Positions 57,264 to 64,000 of a stretch of 64,000 nucleotides of DNA are shown one piece after another. The notes under the pieces were generated by a model, which saw only the letters and a program-made list of their open reading frames with translations, was not told the DNA's origin and made no database searches. The translations under genes and the position numbers were made by a program. The stretch is from Eublepharis macularius (Eukaryota > Chordata > Lepidosauria > Squamata > Eublepharidae), in contig NC_072794.1 of NCBI RefSeq assembly GCF_028583425.1, positions 28,703,232 through 28,767,231 on the forward strand. Reading direction: 5' to 3'. How positions within the stretch are numbered: the stretch's first letter is position 1; every line of letters begins with the position of its first letter.

Positions 57264-59355
57264 TAAAAACACGAGGAAACGAATGTTAAAAACCAAGTGT
57301 TTTAGTGACAGCTCCTGGCAAAGTTGAAGAATTTTGTTTCACAACAACAAGCCCTCCTTCCCATGTTATACTCTTGCTTCTGTCTTCCTCTTTCCCCTAA
57401 AACGCCTCCACCTCATAGGATTTTGAGCTGGCTGGAGCATTCCACAGAGAACCCGCAGTGGGATAACTCAAACTAAAGAAAAGCCTTTTCCCAAAATCAA
57501 GATTATCAGTCCCCCCCACCCCACCCAACAAATATACTGAATTTGAGGTCTGAATTTGAGATCTTCCACCCCAGACCCCTTTGCTGTTCTGTTGCTCATG
57601 ATCTGCCACAGGATTAGTTTAACCTGGTGCACAGTAGAGCCCAAAGGCTTGGCTTCAACTTCCTGAAAGTTCCCAAGGGGAGCAGGGCAATCTTGGATCT
57701 GAATACTGGCTCCTGATGGTATTATCTGCTTCGATGCCTCCTGTTTTCCCAGAGCCTTCAACATGCTTCAGAAATATTTTTCTCAACGGACCCAATTTAG
57801 GGGAAACAAAAGAGTCATAATCTTTGAGGTATTTTAGCCATTCCACTGGAGAGAGGAACTAGGAGGGATGTTTTCTAAGTTCATAGTTAGCACCAAAATT
57901 GGAAATCATATTCAGGAGATCAAAAACAGATCATTTCAAGACAACAGAAACTTAGCAGGGAAAAAGAGGGGATCTAAGGTCATGTTCAGGCTGATACTCT
58001 TGCCACATTTCATTTCACCCTTTGCTGCATTCAGTATTCTCCAAGGTTAATTGTTGCCTCTAAAGTATAATTGGGAGGGTTTCAGAAATGCCCCCCAAAA
58101 CCAATCCTTCCCTTTTTGTGCCTGTTTGTAAATGTTCATGGCAACTCATTTCCTACTCCCCCAATCCCGGGTTACTGTTTTTGCTTTTTTCCCCTTTAAT
58201 GTGTCATTCCTCTTCATGTGATCCTAGCTGATCAGGGATCTTGTACTGGATCTGATGACATCACACTGGCTGTTTCTACAAAGTTTCTACATGTGGTTCT
58301 CATTGCTGCCGTGATTACAAAGACATTCATTCTGGCAGTGGAGCATCTACACAGCAGTTTTCCCTGAGCTCTCCTTGCCTTGGCTTTCCATGGCTATTTT
58401 ACTCTGCACCACCTTTTGTGGGCTTTTGGGGAGGCTTTCTAAAAAATTAGTAACTGACAGATCACTATAGCACAACAATATTATAACTATCTTGTGCTAT
58501 ATTCAACCAGTTCCCAGCTTTCATTTTTTTTAAAAAAAGAAAGTCTCTAACCCTTTTTGTTGCGTAGTTATAAGGGAAAAGGTATAGGTTGCACAGCATC
58601 AGGCATTTTGACTGTGAACTTTTCAAAAAGATTGTACCAAACTAGACTTGGGAAAGGCTGTAGCATAGCAGGGGAAACACAGAACCAGGTCAAAGAGGCC
58701 AATGTTGTCTGAATTCTTCTTAAAAGTGTGATATATTGAGGAAGCCAAGGTGATATAAAACATCTGTGTGGAAGCAGCCATTATGTAGCCAATCTGATCT
58801 GCTTACTTAACTATGCCGCTAAGGGCACATGCAGTCCATGAGTGTTCCCTGGTCTGTTGGCAATCTTAGACAATCAGAAATCACTCTATGAATTTACCAG
58901 TGTCTCGACTGAACAAATATTCTGGGAAAATGCTAAAAAGACAAATCCTTTTCACTTATGATGAAGCTTTTAAATAATGTGCTTCCACTTCAAGCTTGGA
59001 TTTATAATGACCAAATGAGCAAGGAAGTTTTTTGCCCCGCAACCAACCACAGAAGATCATGTGATTCCCATATAACCTTCCCATCACGTCTAAGTAACAT
59101 GGAGACTCTGCCACTGCTGCTCCTTACAGTAGATCTGCAGTGCTTTCCCCTCACTGTATCCCAGCCTTCCTCCCTCCCCCCCAAGACCTTTGCCCCTCTA
59201 GCTTGGCACACAGATGTATGGAAAATAAAAGAAATCTGAAGCAAGAAACTTCCCCTTCAGTAACCACTACCAAGCCATATTTAATCTAACAATCAAGAGA
59301 CCCTAGAAGCTTGAATTTTTTTAAAGGTCAGAGTGGGGGAGACATTAGGTAGAAT

Positions 59356-60022
59356 CTGGGCCAGATTGAGGGGGCAGGGGGGGTAGCCTGCCCCCGGCGC
59401 CGCCAAAGAGCGTGGCTGCCAGCCGCCGGGAGCGTGCCGTGGCTTGCCGTGCAGGAGCCTGAGCGCAGAGTTGGGAGGCCCTCGCCAGCCCCGCCGACGG
59501 GGCGGCTGGCTTGCCACGCGCACAGGACCTCCCAGCCCTGCGCTCAGCCACCCGCACGGCAAGCCAGCTGCCCCAGCAGCAGTGCAGGCAACGGGCAACA
59601 CGCGGGCAACACAGGGCAGGCAAACCGTGCATAGGGCCTCCTAGCCCTGCGCTCAGCTGCCCGCACGGCAAGCCGGCCACCCCAGCGCACGGAGCTCTGC
59701 AGAGCTGGCAGCAGCGGCGAGGGCATGAACTGGGGCAGCTGGCTTGCTGTGCGGGCGGCTGAGCGCAGGGCTAGGAGGCCCTCTGCACACGGCAAGCCAG
59801 CTGGCCGCCCCAGCACATGCCTGTGCCGCCAGCACCGCCAGCTCCGTGGCACACCGGGCGCTGGAGCGGCCAGCTGGCCGCTCAGGTGGCACACCTCCCG
59901 CCCTGCATGATGATGTCACAAAAGTGATGTCATCACGCAGCGCCGGGAGCGCGTGCACACTGTGTGAGCTGGGCCCTGGCCAAGGGTTGCACTGGGTGCC
60001 TGGGCCTGTAGATCTGGCCCTG
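59356..60022. mobile_element. GC-rich hAT-type element, 8-bp duplication (7/8)
   Basis: The flanks are GGTAGAAT (59348-59355) and GGTAGAAG (60023-60030). The element starts CTGGGCCAGATTGAGG and ends GTAGATCTGGCCCTG. The interior is made of repeated 'gcacggcaagccagctg' words, giving overlapping GC-rich frames on both strands that are not genes. It is the same family as 12505-13045, in the opposite orientation. Confidence 0.85.
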
Positions 60023-60917
60023 GGTAGAAGATGCACTCCAAAATGTGGGGATGCTGTAACATTTCTCAATCTACGGTGACTTCTCACAGTCCATGAACAT
60101 TTTTAATTGGAGTTAAGTTTTGTCTGTGGATTTTTTTTAAAAAAAACCAATCTTAAGCATGTTTATTCAGAAGTTTTGGGACTAACTTCCAAGTAAGTAT
60201 GTTTAGAAGGACTGAAACATTAATTTTAGGAAAGTCATCAGCGTCATTCAATTCATCATCTAAAATGGCTCTCCAGTTTTCTAACATAATGATCACCACA
60301 TTTTCCCTCTGTGCCTTTTGGGGAGAACTATACATTCCGTTCAGTGTTAGAGAGAGACTTGTCCAACTCCTGTTTTTTATATTTTTAGAGGCTACCATTC
60401 CCTAGAAGGCCACAGGTGCAACCTGATGCCAGCACCATTTTATCCACTTGAATCATCCAGGCATCCGATGCCAGATGCGAAGGATCTCCAACTTGTACAC
60501 TTGTTTGTGGTGCGGTGGTTGGCCTTAATAAAGGGTATTCATTTACTTTTACTATTTAGCTTTTATTATGTAGTGGGTACGACAGTTCAAGTGATTTCCA
60601 ATAACTCTTTTATTAACAGGAACATCACCACTCAAAGCACAAACATCAAAACAGCAGTTATAGAACACTCAACTCCCCACCAAAACATGCCCACAATTAA
60701 TCTCAACCGATAGCAAACCCTATTCGCTAGTTCATTAGTCTGTAGGGGAATCCTGATTGGCTGGCTCAACAACCCGGCCAATCGGAATGCAGCTGTACGG
60801 AACCTTGCTACTAAAGCCTTTTGCTTGAAGCTCCCAGTACACTAGAGCTTTATTCAGAAACTTCTGTTATACTGTCTCATATGATCAAAATTAGACTAAT
60901 TACAGCACCAGCCTCAC

Positions 60918-61150
60918 ATATGGAGCCAACGTTGTGTAGTGGTTAGAGTATCAAGCTAGGATCCCGCAGACCCAGGTTTGAATCGTCACTCTACCATGGA
61001 AGCTTGCTGGGTGACTTCGGGGCGGTTGTTCTCTCTCAGCCTAACCTACTCCACGGGGTCATTTTTGTGAGGGGAAAATGGAGGCAGGACGAATGATGTT
61101 GTAAGCCACTTTGCTCCTTATTGAAAAGAAAAGCAATGAGATGGAATAAT
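60918..61150 (+). mobile_element. tRNA-derived SINE (squamate type)
   Basis: Motifs in order: 'agccaacgttgtgtagtggt', 'gacccaggtttgaatcgtca', 'agcttgctgggtgacttcgg', 'taagccactttgctccttat' and an AATAAAT-rich tail. Confidence 0.85.
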
Positions 61151-61298
61151 ATCTCAATAAATATCACTGAATGGAAAGAACTTTTAAAAAAACACAACTT
61201 CCTTGGGGCTCCTTTCCCAAAAGTCTCCTCTTCTGCCATATTCCTTAACTGCCACTTCCTATTAATTCTCCCATTTCATCACCTTTAATTCTTTACAA

Positions 61299-61385
61299 AG
61301 CAATCCTAAAAAGAGATACACCCTTCGAAGCTCATTGACTTCAATGGACTCAGAAGGGCGTAACGCTGTTTAGGAGTGAACGGCC
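61299..61385. repeat. Small palindromic repeat ('gcaatcctaaa'), second copy
   Basis: 'agcaatcctaaaaagagata' mirrors to 'taacgctgtttaggagtgaa', and 'cattgacttcaatgg' is central. It is homologous to 39722-39812. Confidence 0.6.
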
Positions 61386-61559
61386 CATCTGCCTCACCTT
61401 CCTGAAATGAGCTTATGGGAGAGAAAAACACATCTGATCCCTTTTGATATCAAAGCCTAGTATTAACACGCTCCGTTACCAAAGAGAACTTATGTTGTAG
61501 GGAGGTTTGAAACCAATCCAATTTAATCCCAGTCCCAAACACTTCCCCTTCCTCTTTAC

Positions 61560-61669
61560 CTGGATTCGGATTGGCTGCAATCTGTGATCCATGCTGTCAA
61601 CAGTGACATTTTCAGGCAGTGTTACAGGATCTCTTAGAGGAATTAGACAGGAAGGCGCACACACAGCAC
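61560..61669 (-). CDS. PAPPA: PAPPA coding exon (sushi/CCP region)
   Basis: The exon starts with two bases of a split codon and encodes 36 residues: AVCAPSCLIPLRDPVTLP then ENVTVDSMDHRLQPIRIQ. The paired cysteines (C..SC) close one sushi module and the rest begins the next, finished in exon 51031-51102. NVT is a potential N-glycosylation site in this secreted enzyme. The acceptor is TTCCACTCCAG and the donor is GTAAAG. It ends in phase 0, matching the next exon. Confidence 0.92.
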
Positions 61670-62607
61670 CTGGAGTGGAAAAGAAATACAAAGCATGCAA
61701 ATTTCTTGCATTTCAAGCCATTTCTTGGATATCATAGATCTTAATTCCTCATTGCTGCTGATTTGGGGCGGGATAAATCAGCTTCATTGCTCATATAATA
61801 CAGTCTCTAAAAGCCATGTGAAACATGCACAGAACAATAAGGATCTCTTATTTTTAAAAGACACAAAGTTTCTAGACCACATGATTATACATAAAAGCAT
61901 ATAAAAAATATTGTCTCTTTTGTTATGGACAACAAATAGAGTGACATACCAGGTGAGAATTAGAGGAGTTAGGCTGGTACATTCTTGCCCCCAACCCACC
62001 AGGATCTATCATTTGCAGCCTGCATTCTCCAATCCCGTCTTTACTTGATTCCGCTTTTTCTTCCCAAGCACGTGAAGAAATAAAAATCAGATCAAAGATT
62101 TCTCAATAGCTATCCACCCTCAACAAACAAACCCAGGCTGTTCTGAAAACTGTGAAAATAGGCATGCTAAGTCATTTTATGCAGCTGTATGAAAATGCAA
62201 CCAATTTTTAAAAAATCATTGCAGGATTACAGAATCTTGGGGCAGTGCTAACTATACGTGACGTGCAAATGTGCATAAGAGAGCTATATAAAGACTGCCC
62301 ATAAATTTAATTGACATTCAGACAGAGGATCCCACTGATGTAGCTGTGTTAGGTCCAAAATAAATGTGATATTTAGCATGCGTCTGGTATGGTACAGGTG
62401 CATCCTGACCCGACTCTTACCAGTTTACAGCTAAACATTACTGTCTTGAAACAGAGTTTGCAAACACATGGGGCCAGAGTTGGATTCGAATCATGCTGCT
62501 AGGAGAGAGGGGCTTCATCCTTCCCTTTCTGTGCCATTTGAAGCCTCCTTTCCTCTCCTCTAACTCAGCAATCTCAAAAAAAAAAACAACCCCAGAACTC
62601 AGCCCTG

Positions 62608-63093
62608 CGTAGGGTTGCCTAGACGGATGGGGGTCCTGGAATTAACTTCTTTAAAATGTCTTCGGTGAGTGGTCCCAGCCCCAGCGTGATGACATCACCT
62701 GACAGTGACATCATCGCTGGCGCACAGGAGGCTTGAGGGGTGGGCAAGCAGGCCAGCCACTTCCCCAGTGGGCAAGAGGCCAGCTGAACAAGTGAGCCAG
62801 TTGCTTCCCCAGCACCCAGGAGGCCGGGTGGGCAAGTGGGCTGGCTGCTTCCCCAGAGCCTAGGAGGCCAGGCAGGCTAGCAAACCAGCCACTCCCCTGG
62901 CATGCAAGAGGCCAGGTGGGAAGCAGGCCGGTCGGTTCCCTGGCGCACAAGAGGGCGAGTGGGCCAGCCGCTTCCCCTGCATGCAGGAAGCCAGGTGGGT
63001 AGCCAGCACACAGGTATTTCAACTCTCTTTCCCCCCGGGCAGTCCAACAAAAAAACAGGACTATCTGGGGGAAAACCAGACACCTGGCAACCC
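62608..63093. mobile_element. hAT-like element with internal minisatellite, perfect 8-bp duplication
   Basis: CAGCCCTG occurs at 62600-62607 and 63094-63101. The element starts CGTAGGGTTGCCTAG and ends CACCTGGCAACCC, giving the inverted pair GGGTTGCC / GGCAACCC. It contains a 'gcgtgatgacatcacc' block and then about five degenerate units of 50-60 bp (62720-63005). Confidence 0.7.
62720..63005 (+). repeat. Degenerate minisatellite, ~50-60-bp units
   Basis: About five units share 'gcttccccagc..ccaggagg', 'ccaggtggg..aagc' and 'gggcaagtgggc'-type words. The array gives cysteine-, glycine- and proline-rich frames on both strands that are not genes. Confidence 0.75.
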
Positions 63094-64000
63094 CAGCCCT
63101 GTGGCAGTTTAATTCCTTTAAAAAAAATTACTAGGGGTAGAGATGTAAAATTTCCAAAAAATTTGAAGTGATGGGGGGGGGGGTGTACACCTATGTTATC
63201 TTAGCACATTTCTTGCATTTCAAAAGAAAAAAAATTACAGGAGGTTTCCCCCCCCCCCGGTGCTCTTGAAAATTTCCAAATGGGAGGGGGGGGAGTCCTA
63301 AAGAGTCCTCACCTCTTTCAAGTTTTTTCTTCCAGGCTTTCCTATCTTTGAGTGTAACATAAGCTAAAATAACAGTTTATCTGGTTTTTCACAGCAATCA
63401 GAGGCTCAGAAAGCCTGCAATCTTAGTCGGAGATACCAAAGTCTCTTCTAATCGTTGTTGTCATCCCCCGCCCCTCCCTACAATTGGAAAATATCTCTGA
63501 ATACTAATTTTTGGGCCCGGGGAGGGAGCAACCATGTGGGAAGACTTTGACCTCTGCACTGCTGGCAGAACTTCCAGGGGGATCTGGAAACAGGATGCCA
63601 ATCTAGACAAAACAGCTGAACTCTTATGCTCTTATCTGTGGCTGAACTTGAAATTGAATTAGATTTATTGTCAGATTTATATAGATCTTTAACAGATTAA
63701 ATGCACATTGACAAATATAGGCATCCAATAGATTACTTCTACGGATGGAACAATTTTTGCCCATCGAATGTGATTTTCTCACTTCTCCAATTCCTGCAGC
63801 AGCCCAAAATTTCCCTCCCCAAATTCCGAGGAGGCAAGGATCACTCGCTCTATTGGATTCAACATGGGGTCCAACCCAGCCAAACTTTAGCATTGTTGCC
63901 CCACTATTTTCAATTGGAAGGAGTTAAGCAACTGCTTAATTTTGCTACTGAAATGAACTGGACTTGAAAGCATTTAATTTTGGTTGGACTGTACCCATTA

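Larger units (their letters stand above)
51103..61559 (-). other. PAPPA: PAPPA intron (10.5 kb)
   Basis: This intron contains the Sauria-type SINE (51520), the 2.8-kb hAT foldback (52019-54809), a tRNA SINE (55966), a MITE (56472), a hAT element (59356-60022), another SINE (60918) and a short palindrome (61299). Stretches 54818-55965 and 56670-59347 show no gene or nameable repeat apart from a GA microsatellite. Confidence 0.85.
61670..64000 (-). other. PAPPA: PAPPA intron (partial)
   Basis: Intronic sequence runs to the window edge. It holds a hAT-like element with a minisatellite (62608-63093). No further PAPPA exon is recognisable before 64000, so the next one lies outside the window. Confidence 0.75.

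Noticed and set aside
59293-60087. Frames of 83-144 codons, and a possible CpG-island promoter
   Set aside because: The GC-rich block is a hAT-type element with flanking 8-bp repeats, related to 12505-13045. No gene start follows it.
60153-60398. 81-codon minus-strand frame
   Set aside because: It has no recognised domain and no splice or start context.

Overview
The window is vertebrate, intron-rich DNA, most likely from a squamate reptile (lizard). The host content is the 3' ends of two convergent genes. The lizard assignment rests on the repeats: tRNA-derived SINEs of the type common in lizards, 5S-rRNA-derived SINEs, a Sauria-type SINE, L1 and CR1/L2-like LINE pieces, Penelope-like pieces and many hAT-type non-autonomous elements. 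I cannot narrow the species further.

Positions 1-5396 (+ strand) hold the last four coding exons of ASTN2 (astrotactin-2): 926-1061, 3601-3701, 4159-4342 and 5162-5396. Splice phases agree across all four, and together they encode the last 217 residues. Positions 61669 down to 22213 (- strand) hold the last four coding exons of PAPPA (pregnancy-associated plasma protein A, pappalysin-1): 61560-61669, 51031-51102, 31393-31491 and 22213-22287. They encode the final 117 residues, including the end of the last sushi (CCP) module and the third Lin-12/Notch repeat. PAPPA and ASTN2 lie tail to tail in other vertebrates as well, so the pair confirms both names. The 16.8 kb between the two stop codons holds both 3' UTRs and intergenic DNA.

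The rest is introns and transposable elements. The richest part is the PAPPA introns. Four related hAT-type foldback elements (40354-41357, 46379-47261, 49679-50742, 52019-54809) share TAG-type ends and sit in 8-bp target duplications, two of them perfect. Each group carries its own short subterminal motif array. The largest is 2.8 kb and contains a head-to-head array of ~133-bp units with AATAAA signals plus a 3 x 176-bp array. Five more GC-rich or CAGGG-ended elements have 8-bp duplications and repeatedly carry TGACATCA/TGACGTCA-like motifs. Three Penelope-like pieces lie at 2924, 27335 and 27698; two carry an apparently complete hammerhead-ribozyme core. Two larger foldbacks (17866-18892, 26443-26630) share the 'short tail plus inverted repeat' layout known for Penelope elements, each inside a 15-bp duplication in or beside the same SINE family.

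I found no other protein-coding host gene, no tRNA or rRNA gene, no CRISPR array and no recognisable retroviral remnant. Most of the long open frames are chance frames in low-complexity or GC-rich repeats.
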